This document shows positions 33,719-46,300 of a stretch of DNA of 64,000 nt, one piece after another (positions within the stretch are counted from its first letter, which is position 1; each line of letters starts with the position of its first letter). This DNA is from Leucocoprinus leucothites. Its lineage: Eukaryota > Basidiomycota > Agaricomycetes > Agaricales > Agaricaceae. The DNA lies in NCBI GenBank assembly GCA_013368445.1, contig JAACJO010000008.1, positions 558,001 to 622,000 on the forward strand, in the 5' to 3' direction. Under the pieces are notes generated by a model. That model saw only the letters and a program-made list of their open reading frames with translations, searched no databases and was not told the DNA's origin. The position numbers and the translations under genes were made by a program.

Positions 33719-36700
33719 TGTTCGGCAGCGGGAACAAGGCTGACCTGACAGGGGCTGGAAGTCCTCTCGAGGAACCTCCAAACAAGAAACGCAAGAAGGA
33801 CAGAGCATGCGACTATTGCCGGCGTCGCAAAATAAAATGCGACGGTCCTTGGCGGCAAGGTCAAGTCTGCACTAACTGTATCCATGGCCATAGAGGCTGT
33901 ACATACCTGTAGGTTCTGCACTCCTTCTGTCAGTACCTCCCCTCTGAACTCAGTCACAGTGAGTCATCGAAACCTCGTGGCCCGCCGAAGGCGTAAGCTA
34001 CTCTCCAGGCGTACAAAGTAATTGAATGATGACCTTCTGATGAACAGTTATGTTACATCCCTTGAAGACAAGGTTGAACGGTTAGAAGACATTCTCAAGC
34101 AGGTGAGTTTGAATGTATGAAGGCAGCTCAATCCTTCTTCCCCATCGGCGCTACTGCTTGTCCTTGTTCTTACCATCTTGAGACTGACGCCCTTCCCAGC
34201 TCTGTCCAAATACAGACTTCTCCGAAGAACTTGGGCCACCCATCGCCCGAGGTTCTTGGAAAAACGGCAAGGAAGAGCAACACAGTCGTCCATTGTCCAC
34301 TCCAGTGTCGCAGACCGCAAGTCACCCCTCGTCCTCGGCCCTTACAATTCTCACCAGACCCAAGGCAACCCCAACTCGTACTAGAGATTATGATTTTCCT
34401 ATGTCACAGGTTGATCGAACCACACACCTTATATTCCAAGGCCCACGAGGCTCTAAGCTGCGTTCTACCCCTCAGAAAACCGCAGGAGCGCGACCATCGG
34501 CTGCGAACCCAAGTCCTGAAGACTCTGAAGATGAATCGGCGGAAGAGACCGTTGAAACGGGGATTGGCGGTCGTCACCAGTATGGATTGAATGCAATTGA
34601 AGGTGATGATGATCTAGCGATGGACAGTCGTATTCGATTTCATGGGAGGAGTTCTACTGCTGGCTTGGTGGAAGTGACAAGAAAATTCAAACAAATGTGT
34701 ATGCAGGAGAAGCAGAGTCATGAAAGAGACGAAGACGACCGGAGCCAATCAACTATCGCAGAAAAAATAGACAACGCTAAATTGCGAACGTTTCGTCGTC
34801 TTGAATTTTGGACAACAGCTAAAGTTGGTCTTAACCTCATTTCATCCTCGTATTTGCTAATAGTTGAATAGTGGGAAACAGATTGGACTAGTTACAATAT
34901 CCATGCTCCAAGTCTGATCACTAAGCTGCTCGAATGTTTTCCTCCAGAGTCAGTTGCTAATGAGCTACTGGATCTATTTTTCTGCCAGATGAATATCTAT
35001 CTACCTCTTCTCCATCGACCAACCTTCGAACGTTACTGGCGCGAGCGCTTGCACCATGAGAATGTCTGGTTCGCGACTTTATGTATTTTGATGTTTGCTG
35101 TGGCAAGTCGATGGTATGATCTGGGTGGAGAGGAACTCAAGCGGTGGGCTCAGGATGCAAACCAATGGAAGGCAGCAGGGTGGAGGTGGTTTTTTATCGC
35201 CCTCGATGTGCATTGCTCCCGACGTAGTCTATCTTGCCCAGCAACTTTGCTAGAGATTCAAACTTTTGTTGTAAGTCCTACAGTCCATTCGCAGATCTTG
35301 TTTTGACAAATGTAATAGCTCATGGTGTTATTCTTGCGCGGGACAACATGTGTAGCCGTAGCTTGGCTATTTGTTTCGATCGGGATCAGGAAGGCTCAGG
35401 ACAGGGGTGCCCATCGCAGGACTGTATATAGGAGCTATCCAAATGCTGACGACGAGCTGTGGAAACGGGCATTCTGGATTTTATTGGCTTTTGACCATGT
35501 ACTGGGCGCTAGTTTGGGACGCGGTATAGCAACTGGCCAAGAAGAGTGAGTCAACATCTTTGACTTACTACCTCCGACTCAAATCATCCAGTTATGACCT
35601 TGATTTCCCCCTCGAAGTCGACGATGAGTATTGGGATACTAGTAACGCTAGGACAAATTTCAAGCAACCGAACAATATCCCTTCAAAAGTCTCTGCATTC
35701 AACCATTTTATCAAGCTCACTGAGATCATCGCTTTTGCTGCTAAAACCCTGGTGTGTTTTTATTTTTACTTGCAATCTGTATTTAGCTCAAATTTATCTT
35801 TAGTATCCAGTGGATAAGAGAAAGGTATTCTTTGGCTTCATCAAAGGTGACTGGACCGCGGAAGTCGTCCGGCAATTGAAGATGGCGTTAGAAGAATGGG
35901 TACAAAAAATCCCACCACATCGTGCGTTAATTCACTTGGTTCCTGTTCTGGCCTTTATCAATATACCTAGTCCGCTGGGAAACCGAGAATACCGATCCGA
36001 TATTTTCACGACAGGCTGCATCGATTCATTCGCTTTATTACTGCGTCGCAATGACTGTGTGGAGGCCATTCTGTCCTTATAAGCCTGCAGTAGCAACTCA
36101 TCGGTCTGAAATCGAGGAAAGGCAATCGACCGCCATGAGTCAATGTGCGACGTCAATAAAAGCCTGTGCAGCGATTTTGGAAGTGGAGTTGCAGAGAGGT
36201 TTATCAAACCACCCAAACATGATCAACGTCTCGCTCGTCTGTGCTGGCACATTGGCAATCATATTATATGTGTTGCAGCGAAAGATGATTGCAAGCGGCC
36301 AAGGCAAAACTCTTGTCAGAGATTACGAGATCGAGAAAACAGGGATTTTTATCTCTGACCTGTTCGATGCTGTAGATGTCTGTATGAAGGTCCTTACGTT
36401 GACGCAGCCAACATGGGAGTATGCAGAATTTGTGATGTGAGTATCTGGCCGCCATTCAAGTCATATTGCGCTCTGAAATTTGTTTCAAATAGAGATCAAC
36501 TCAAAGCAGCTCTTCCCCCGGACCGAAACATGAACTTTGAGAGCTTGGATATACCCATGCCGCCCGTACAAGGCATAAGCGACGTGATGCGCGTACCCGG
36601 TCATCTGGGATCCAGCCCACCTGCGTTTCAAATCCCATCCGATGCAACCTTTTCATTCACGGACCATGGTCTCTATCAAGTGGATTCCTCTCAGGCTGGC

Positions 36701-37729
36701 TCTAGTCAGCGTACCTCAGCGAATGATGCCTCTTTTAGGCCTTCACCGTCCCATCCCTATCCTAATACTATCCACTCCCGTTATGCCGGTACCCCCTATA
36801 TGCAAAATCCACCCGTACCATCATTCTCCGATGCCACTCGCGCTGACTATCCGACATCATTAAGTCATCGGCAATCAGCCGTTCCCGCTGTTAGCCAATA
36901 CTCTCAATCTTCATCCAGCCAACTTGCGCCTTATTCTATTCCGGCCATGACTCAAGCGCTTCCCAACGCCGGTTTGGGTGAACCGTGGGGGCGCCACCCA
37001 AGTTTTCCTAGTACCGAAATTGCCGCTCCAAGGCTACCAGCGAGAGGGCCTGTATCAGGAAAAACTGTACCTACGTTCCCTGGATTCGGAGAATCCAACA
37101 ACGTCAAGTACTCAAATGGTAGGATAGGTGGCCTGCTCCCCTCCGAACCCGTTGTTGACAACCCAATTCTTCAAGTCAAGGATGGCCACTTGTTGAGGAC
37201 GCGGACGACTTCCCTCGTTGATGAACCTCTACCTGTACGGAAGGAATATCCATACACAAGCAGTTCTCTGCGCCGAACTTCCTTCCCTAATTTACAAGCC
37301 GTGAAGAGTGACGGCTATGCTGGACCTCTCGGGACACTCCTGAACAAGTCTTTACCAAATAGTGACGCGATTGATTCTGCTGAGGAGCTTGGTCCTTCTG
37401 AATTTCCGAATGATCGTCGTTTACCCCCTTTGGCATCGAACGATGATTCAACGTTGCCCGACCCGCGATTTATGAATCAAGCGGTTCGGCCCAGGACAAA
37501 GTACGTGCGTTTTCGGACAACCTTGACTTTTTCTGACCCTGTAAGCAGGTCAATCGATCGAACTGATTTTGGTTCATATACCAACCAGAGTACCAATAAG
37601 GGATATGCGCTCAAACCAGTTCCTTCAACAAGCTTGAAGTCTTGGACTAGATACCCTTCGCCTCCCCCAACAAGTAACCACCGCTATACGCAACACCATT
37701 ATGTACATGAAAATTTACCCGATCGTTGA
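33634..37729 (+). CDS. Zn2Cys6 transcription factor with fungal_trans domain
   Basis: A multi-exon gene encoding well over 1,000 residues. The zinc cluster is Cys59-x2-Cys62-x6-Cys69-x9-Cys79-x2-Cys82-x6-Cys89 (RACDYCRRRKIKCDGP, then VCTNCIHGHRGCTYL), preceded by KKRKKDR. A heptad-like dimerisation helix follows (YVTSLEDKVERLEDILKQ). An acidic linker leads to the conserved IRFHGRSSTAGLVEVTRKFK, then the fungal_trans domain: LLDLFFCQMNIYLPLLHRPT, WFATLCILMFAVASR, the 'WKRAFWILLAFDHVLGASLG' segment and DLDFPLEVDDEYW. The last ~430 residues are Ser/Pro-rich and disordered. Family: the large class of xylanolytic-activator-like fungal regulators. Its ligand and targets are unknown. I start at the first in-frame ATG; a short upstream exon is possible. 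The gene is convergent with NSA2. Confidence 0.88.
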
Positions 37730-37987
37730 CTTGTCGCGTTTTGTCAGTTTAGTTATATTCCTGATTGGTAACTTTGCTCGTCTTGCTGTCATGTTTTTGT
37801 CTTGTTCATTCCATTCACCATGTTCTTCGTTGTCGATATTCTACACTGGGTTATCAGGCGTCTGATATTAGCTGGATTGTTCGGTCACATTTCGTTTAAA
37901 ATATGCATGTATTAATGGTATCGGACTTTGGTGTACTTTTCGTGGCAGAAGTACTCTAAAAGATAATAATACAAGAGTGAAAGCAGA

Positions 37988-39033
37988 TCAAACAACTATT
38001 ACAGAATGTTAGCAAAGATGATTCATATTCTGGGAGACTCTGTGACGTACGCAATACAGCATTTATACAACCGTCGTTTTCGGGATTGTTCGTAATCTGG
38101 GCATATTTGCCAAAGACGACCTTTCCACCAGCGGTGACCATGCCAAGCTCAGACACGTTGACCTCAACAACTGTTCCTTTGGTGAGAACACCGAGCTGAG
38201 TATACATAGGTGACTGGGGATTTTTCTTGACACCAAGGATTTGAAGCTGGAAGGTCGCTTTCAGGTCGGCTGAAGTCTTGTTAGGAAATCTAAGCTGATT
38301 ATAGCTGGCTAAACGTACGATGAGTCACATTTGCCTTCTTGTAGCGCAAGGCCATTGGTCGAATGAAACGTTCCATTTTGACTGGTTTGCGAGTGAAGCC
38401 CTCGCCGACAAAAGTTGCCTTGGTCACCATGCGTTTCCATGACTTGCTCTTGCTCTTTCCGGTTTTGACTACCTTGAACATCTCATCCTCCGCGATCCCG
38501 CGGACTTTAGGAAGAGGTACGGCATATTTTGCGGCCTTGTCTTTTCTTTTCTGTTTGATCGCCGTCGACAAAGCTTTTGCATCCTTCTGACCCTCACGAT
38601 CGAGAAGATATGTCGGCAATGCACCATCGGGGACGGTCCCAGAGTCAGCTTGCTTGATGTTGCGTTCGTCATGAGCCTTTAACGTCTTCTTCATCTGAAC
38701 CTTCTCCCTATGCCGTTTGGCATGGAGGAGTTTGGCTTTTAGACCGAATGCTTTTTGAGCGACGGAAGAGGACTTGTGGGCTGCACGAGCTTCGCGCTTC
38801 CGTCTGTCAGGAGAAAATCATTACGAGGCAGAAAACCCAACTGTAGAATAGTACGTACTTGCGTTCATAGTAATCCAATCGTCTACCATGCCGTTTGATG
38901 TGCTCCTCGATGTACTCGTTCTATATCCCGGTTAAAGATTGGATTAGTTATGCGAAGACTTAAACCACACCTGCGGCTAATCAACAAAAAGTCAGTTTCT
39001 AATATTCTGTGAATGCGAAAGGTGTCATACCAT
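37988..39033 (-). CDS. NSA2: Ribosome biogenesis protein NSA2
   Basis: A minus-strand gene for about 260 residues. Nsa2 (eukaryotic S8e-like family) is needed for maturation of the 60S pre-ribosome in the nucleolus. The order of segments matches the family: [114 protein letters not shown], then the S8e-like end [20 protein letters not shown] and CINAVLLV. The conserved start MPQNEYI is recovered only by a first coding exon that is just ATG (39031-39033), a 6-base microexon CCGCAG (38971-38976) and a third exon from 38920, with introns of 54 and 50 bases. The last exon, TTGTTTGA at 37988-37995, supplies the terminal LV and stop. Confidence 0.95.
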
Positions 39034-39243
39034 AGCTGCTGGACGAGGTTGCTAAACTCAGCGCAACCGCAGGGTGCAAGAAATCAATCTTTGAATTATA
39101 ATCACGTGACATGACTATGTAATCCGGAGTCTGTCGCCTCGACGTGTACTAAAGTCCAAGGGACGTGTTTTGTTGTCTCGCGCATAAAAGCTATTGCTAC
39201 CAACTCTCATTTCACTTAATTCAGCTCGACTCAGGATCTGCAC
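39034..39243. promoter_or_regulatory. Divergent promoter, NSA2 / YIP1, with CACGTG box
   Basis: 210 bases between the NSA2 and YIP1 start codons. ATCACGTGAC with core CACGTG at 39103-39108 lies 70 bases before the NSA2 ATG. No TATA box is obvious. Confidence 0.45.
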
Positions 39244-40196
39244 ATGTGGCAAGACAACGGGAACGTATATAGTGCTTCTTCTTCTCAAAATGCATATTAC
39301 CAAGCCCCTATGCCACAAGAACCACTCCAGTTTTATGCACCAAGCGCTAGCGCTCAGGATTCCGGGGGATTCTATCCAGGCTCTCGACCAAGCTTGGAAG
39401 GACAGGGAACAGTTCAGGGAAACATGGCACAAGGGGGTGGCTATGGTGGTTCTATACAACCCCAAGGTGCCTGGTGGACCGCCTTTGGCACAGGTGGATT
39501 TGAAGGCGAACCTCCACTTCTAGAAGGTATGCATTTGGGTCATAATATGTCTTTTACTGCTCCTGAATGATCCCATGGCGTTCTAGAACTTGGAATCAAT
39601 TTCTCTCATATTCGCGCAAAATCCATGACCGTTCTTAATCCACTGCAGAGAGTTGATGAGCGTATAATGGACGATGCAGACCTAGCTGGACCAATAATTT
39701 TCTTTTTCTGCTTTGGCTTATTTCTCTTATTCGTCAGTGCTTTCTCCCCGTATTCCATCCGCCACATTCAACTCACATATCGTAGTCTGGAAAACCTAAT
39801 TTTGGATACATCTACGGAGTCGGCCTCTTCGGAGCAGCTTCAATGTATACTCTCCTGAACTTGATGTCTGACCACGGCATCGACGCATATCGCGTTGCTT
39901 CTGTGCTTGGATATTGTTTGCTCCCAATGGTTGGCATCAGCGCTATCAGCATTGCTATTCATCTAGAGTATGCCCTTCAATAGCCCTTTCTTCTGGTTTG
40001 CTAACCCTGTTCACTCTGTAGGCGCACATTTGGATACCTTTTATCCTCGCTGTCCATTCTATGGTGCACATACTCTGCATCAGGTATCTTCGTAGCAGTT
40101 CTCAGGATGTCTGATCAACGATTGCTCGTCGCGTACCCTTGTGGTTTGCTTTATGGTTGTTTCGCACTTCTCAGTGTATTCAAAGGGACTAAGTAG
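39244..40196 (+). CDS. YIP1: Yip1-family Golgi membrane protein
   Basis: Starts [20 protein letters not shown] and ends SVFKGTK. Yip1 (YIPF5) is an ER-Golgi multispan protein that binds Ypt/Rab GTPases and is needed for COPII vesicle biogenesis. The N-terminal ~85 residues are cytosolic, Gly/Gln/Ser-rich, followed by the family landmark [20 protein letters not shown] and VLNPL. The Yip1 domain shows [56 protein letters not shown] and a last hydrophobic helix ([17 protein letters not shown]), about five membrane segments in all. Introns split EE-LGINF and LLF-SGKPNF; both joins restore conserved sequence. The gene ends 145 bases from the stop of the giant Csf1 gene, in convergent orientation. 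Confidence 0.93.
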
Positions 40197-40341
40197 ATCA
40201 CGTCGTCTTTTACCTCTATTTCTCTAGAATATCATGGACTTGAAATAATATACATTGCACCTGACCCAGGAGAAGACATGAATATAAGATATTTAAAAAT
40301 TGTAAAACCAAAGTATGAGTTGGGTACCCCCAAGAAGCAAA

Positions 40342-43300
40342 TCAATCGCCAGAGTGCTTTTCTACCTTCAACTGTCTGCTATAAAGTTTTAGCAGAACAT
40401 CCATAATCTCCTCAAGAGGTATAGTCGCAAATTCATTGACATATTGAGGCAGCGAGTCTTCTAGATTGAAGCCCGCTTTTTTCATGAAGAAGGGATGCAT
40501 GACATCTGGAGTTGCTTCGCCAAGCTGTCGCATAGTCAGGCGTTCAATAGACCTTTCGCGCGGCACGTATTTGATGCTCTTATGTTTAGGCACATTGGGT
40601 ACTCCGGAAGGAGGACTGTCGGGCATAGGAAATGGTATAGGAGTCGTCGGTCGAAGGACCATAGATGGTTGGTCAGTTGGCCCTTGTGTAGGTATCTTCG
40701 GAGCAATTGTTGTCGCCGATCGGAGCTGCGCAGGAGATAGGGAAGGGCTGGTCATGCCAACGGGAGGGAGGCTAGCTGACTTCGTTGGTGAGTCCATAGA
40801 CGCAGAACCTCCTAGGTCTTGTTTGCGCTTTTCAGCAATCACTGGGGAACCGACATTGGAATTCAAAGAAGTGCGCCATTCTGCAGTAGCCCGAACTTGA
40901 TCCATCTCCCGGGTCATGTTCTTTCTCAGAGACGTAAGCCAGGAATACAGGGAGACGTTTAACGTTATGAAGATATCGTCGACGTCCTTTAAACCCTGTC
41001 TGACGAAGATGCTGTCAAAGTCATAGAGCAAATTCTTGGCAACATCGTCCACCCTCTCTTCGCTATACATATGCATCTTCATGGAAGGAAGGCCTACGAT
41101 GGTGGCTTCTGAGGAGCCCCTAACAAAGCCTTCAAGCCACACTCTACATTCGTCCTCGCCTGGTAGGGGAACATTGAGAGTTTGATGATGCGTGTATTTG
41201 GAGATGTTCATCGAGGCAAACGACAAGTCGAGGTCCCGTTGCCCAGGAGTGGAGTCAGTTGCTACAAGCCGAACCAGATGTGCTCGAACATCCCGGGCAA
41301 CGAATTGCGCCATCTCCGGGTCTTCCATGCTCCGAGGGAAAACAGCCAACCGCAAGTGATCCAACTGCAAACTCATGCCCTGGTTAACAACAAAGGATAA
41401 ATGACTATCAGCCTCCTTGAACTTCGTTTTAGCGGTATGAAGCATGGCCTCGGCAACAGCTGATAGTGGATTGTCCGGCCTCAAGGAGCGACTACCCCGG
41501 AAGGCTGCTGATTCGCGACTCGCCCCATCCCTCTGGGTTTCGAGATTGGCTTGAAACTTGTTCGCGTAAGACATCAGCTTGGGAATTGTTCCGATTGTGA
41601 CAGCTGCTACTATCTCGGGACTCGTCACGGTGAATGAGAGCTGCAGTGGGTTCTCTTGGTCTGCTATCACAGGAATAGACTTCCAATCGTCGTAGACTTC
41701 AACCTCAAGTGGTTCAGCACTAAATATAATCAGCTCGTACTCTAACCGCAGTTGAAAGGTGAGCTCACTGGTAATGAAGCAATCGTTGGCGGTCAGATTC
41801 CAAGGTGGCAATCAGAGGCCCACTGGTTAATCTGAGTTCCAACATTCGGCCATCCGTCTCCTCGGAAGATCGACTGCTTGTTCTCCTAAGGGTCTGGAAA
41901 AGGCAATTACAAACACGGGCACGTCCAGACAAATTTCCATCGGCAATGATCAACAGTTCTCCCACAAAAATCGCCACCTCACTGGAGCTCTCCATAAGGT
42001 TGGTCCTCAGAACTGCCTGGTTGAGTTGAAGAGTAATTTTCGAGATTGATTGGCCAAGGTCAACTTCAAGGTTGATCTCGCGAACGCGAAGTAACAATAC
42101 TGTGCTGAAGGAGTCTTTGTTTGGTGGCAGTGAAGTGAATGAGGGGGTAGGGGTGGGCTTCAGTGGTGTCTTGGCATCTGGTGATGGCTGTTTATTGAAA
42201 AGGGGAAAGAGATCAAGCCAGACGGCTTTGAAGCATAAGATATCCTGGAGCCTTGAAAATTTGACTCTTCCGTGAAACTCGGTATCCAGAATGAGGGAGA
42301 TAGAGTTTGTTACGTGTCGCGGGATTGACTCAAGCTTTGAAAAGCAGACAGAGAAAGTCAGATTCCGTGCATCCAACTGGAGGCAATCTTCGCTGAGGAA
42401 TCCATGCTTCAATCCAATTGACAGTCCACCAACTGTTCCCGTGAATGTTACCTGCCGAGCACCTGGTGACACGTTGATGATAAAGCCACCGCTCTCCCAG
42501 CGTAATGCCGCGGCGACGTTGACGTCTGGCAGACAGGTAAACTCTAGCTTGGAACGGTCTATGCGCAGGCTGAAGCTCATGCGCATACTGGTGACAGCAT
42601 TGAGAGCTTCCTCTTTGTCAATAGACGCAATGCTACTGGATTGCGATAGAATTGGTGACTGTATCATCCTGGAGTTACTAATCCGACGCATCCGGCCTTC
42701 AATATGGTTGATTAGCTCCGTCAAAAATGGGAGGAGAGTAGGTCGAAGGGTGTTGTGACTAGAGTGAACGGTGCTCTTGAACATAAGAGTGGGAGGCTCT
42801 TGATCTTGACTTCCACCACGCTTTCGTAAAGCAGGCGTTGCGCGATACTCGGCCCAGACAGAAACCACCGGAAGATTGAAGACTTCGGCTCCAATCTCCA
42901 GTATTTGTTCGTCCGAGAGTTCAGCGACGTGAACAGGTTGCGTCTTTATGTGATACAGCCTAGTGGCAGCGCTACTATACATGCGCACTTTCCCACTCAA
43001 AAACTTCAGGGAAGCAAACACGTTTGATGTGGGAATAGCATGATAATGCTTTTCCAGAGTAGAGATATCGGCTTCCTTTGGTTCGGACGAGGGTGAGCGC
43101 ACCACACTGCTAGACAGCTGGTCAAGGCGCTCCTTGCCCTGACGGTACACGTCAATCAAGGAGAAGACGTAGCCCGTGACGGTTGAATCCAGATCCAGAA
43201 TAAACCCGCTAACACTGGCATTGATCCATAGCTGGCGAGAGTCTGCCCGAAGAACAGATCGCAGTTGTGCTGTCATTTCTGGGTAAACAAGTCGATTTCT

Positions 43301-46300
43301 GCTCTTGTGACTTGCACCGTTGTAGTGGCTTGGTTCAGACTGTCGGAAACTGTAGAAAACTAAGTCATGGTCGATGAAGACAGTGCCGATGCAACTTACT
43401 GAGAGATGAACTGGAATGAGAGATCCTTTATGGCAGCTTCCCCAGTTTCACCTCGATTGATGCCAAACGTTATAGACGAGACTGAAAACAAGAAGGCACT
43501 GATGGCCGCGTCCTTGGCCCGATAACGAGGCAACTGAATGTCTTGTTCCAAAGTAATGGGAAATGCGATACCCAAGTCCCTAATTGCAATGCTAATGAGA
43601 TATTTGGAGAACCATGGGGCCTCCTCAAGTTGGGTGTCGCGAGTTTTGACTTCGAACGTTTTCATGATACTCTGGGTCTTTTGCTTAAATGCAGCCAACT
43701 CCTGAGCACGCTGTTCCTTTCGCTCGAGGATATCAGCCTGCAAGAGTCATAAGAAATAATCTCAGCAAGTTAAACTCGCACACACCTGTAAATGATCAAC
43801 GAAATCACCGATCTCTCCAATAGAACTTGGGTGCATCACCGCATGCGCTTTGGTAATCACTAACTCAAGTGTTTGCACGTAGGGATACCTCTTCGGCTTT
43901 CCAGCGACAACTTTGACGTCTATGATAACAAAAACCGAACGGTGACCGCGGTTGAAAGACTCCTGCATAGGACCTGCTGCGCGCGGCGCTAAGGAAAGTG
44001 CAAGATCTGTTAGCCCAATATCCCATACAAGGCTGTTGTCACTCCGGAGGCCACCACCTATGTCTTGGCACTCCAGAAACATTGTGGAGGAGAATCCCTC
44101 AAACCCTATCCGGAAGCCCCGCATTTTGAGGTAACCCCCGAACTTTAGCCTTGACTTCGATTTTGAATTCCGTGAAGGCTTCGACGACGATTTCAAGCGG
44201 GTCTCTTCCATCAAAGTGACAAAATCATTGAAGTCCTGTCCAAACTTTTGCTGGACAGCCAGTAAGGTGTCCCAATGAGACGGCTTGACCTTGAGGTCCA
44301 AGAAGTCAATGATGATAAGTGTCTGTACCGATCTTCCACCATAACTACCGCCAAGAGATAGAGCAGGAAAGGCGAGTTTCACCCGGCTGTCAGACACAGC
44401 ACCTATAGCATTGTCTTTTGACAAGACTTCTATGGAGCTGGATGCGATCTGTAAGCCAAAGGCGATGTTTGAAGGATTAAAAGTATCGGGAGATGACTGG
44501 ACATATGCAACCACGTGATTTGCCTGCCAAGAAAGCCAAGTCCCGTGCATAACTTGGAGGGAAACTCCTATTTCGATGATCTGACCATTGATTTGCAACA
44601 AGGGTTGCTTGGAGAGCGAGCGTATTGATGGTGCCGGGGATTTGACTTTCTTGGAAGGAATACGGAGTTCCGAAAGAGCAGCTTTGATCGCCTGCTCCAT
44701 TCCGGGAAGGAAATCAGCTCGCCATTCCTCGACAAAACGATACAGCTTGATTGCACTTCGGGGCACACTGAGATGCAATCCACCAAAAGAGTACACCACT
44801 TTGGCATTCCTTCTGAGATTCTGCTCCTGGCGCATGACTACGTTGATCTTGCCCGTGGTAAAAGTAATCGCAGCAAGAACACCCTGGTCTGCACCGGATT
44901 TCATCTTGTCGAAAGGTGAGCGGGCTTGGAGATAGAATTTATCAAAAAGAAGAGTGGTGTTCAGGGATTCGTCCCCTTGACCGGTCGGCAAAGATAGCAG
45001 GGAGACAGTTTGCAAGCCATGGACGCCGATTTCGAATATTAGATTGGCAGCACCAGCCTGAAGTTTGACGGAACGTAGAAGCAGAGAAGCATCAACGTAG
45101 ACTGACGAGCTTCTGGAAATGAGGGGCGGTGCTAGTCTTTCATCCATAGGTCTATGTTTGGCGGGGACTAATGTCAGCTGCGACATGTAAATACGCCGGA
45201 CGCGCAGAAGATGTTGAACAAAATCCATAAGGTGCGAATAGACCGTGAAACGGACTCCCTCGACGACGACTTGTACGGAAATTCGCTTCACTGGGTGCGG
45301 CCGTTTCTCACGGAGGGATGTCTGTGACATACTTGCGGGATAATTGAGCGTGTGCTGTATGAGATCAAGGGGGTACGAGCGTGTATGTATTTGAACACCA
45401 GTAAGGAGAAATTCGTTGGGAGAGGGTGATGTAGGTGCGGGGATGCGTAGGCAAGTGTTTTGGAGGTCGATAGCAAAAGCAGGGACCTTCTTAGGCGCAG
45501 AAGTCGTGGGTTTTTGACGCCTGATTCTGAGTAACTGCTCCAACAACATGAGGTCGTAAGCGGTGTCCAGGTCTTGATCCAGATGGACAAATCTCGAGTG
45601 CAATGCTGAGGCAAAAGTGTCAGGGTTAACGGAATCGACATTGCCTTGAGACATGAGAATCTGGTTTCGATCTTCGGTTCGAAGGTGGCTTAGGCAATTT
45701 CGTAGATGAAAGAGGAATCGAAAAGTAGAATCCGTACGCAATGCATGTGGAATCCCCTCTTGGACGAGGTATGATGGTTGGATGGTGGAGAGGGGGTCTA
45801 TTATCGTTAGAGATTCGGATAAATGGATAGTTTGATATGCTACTGTCTGTATGACAGCCTCATTGTAGCGTTCAATTAGGCGCAAAGTCTTGAGGCTTTG
45901 TGAGAGCTCATGATTGACGTTGATGGCAACGGCAGTCACCATTTCTGGGCCCCGGTGCCCGACAACAGTAGTTAAATCCATCCAGCCCAAATGAGCCTGG
46001 TTTGGCCGGAGGTCAACATCCAAACCGGAAATACGGCAGTCGAATATCATATCTGAATCATTGGGGGATGGTGATGGAATGTTCTTGGAAAGAGGATTTA
46101 GTTGGAGGGATATAGCGTGAACGAAGGACTGAATCCTGAGTTCGGATTTGGAAAAAACACCATTGAATGTGAGGTTCTGGATGGAACAAGATATCTCCAT
46201 TGCAGCATCGAGTCTGGAGGGGACGAAGCTATCCTTGATGTGTGGAGCAATCCTTGGATGCCCCTCCTCAGTCATCGATAGATTTTGGAGAATTTGAATA

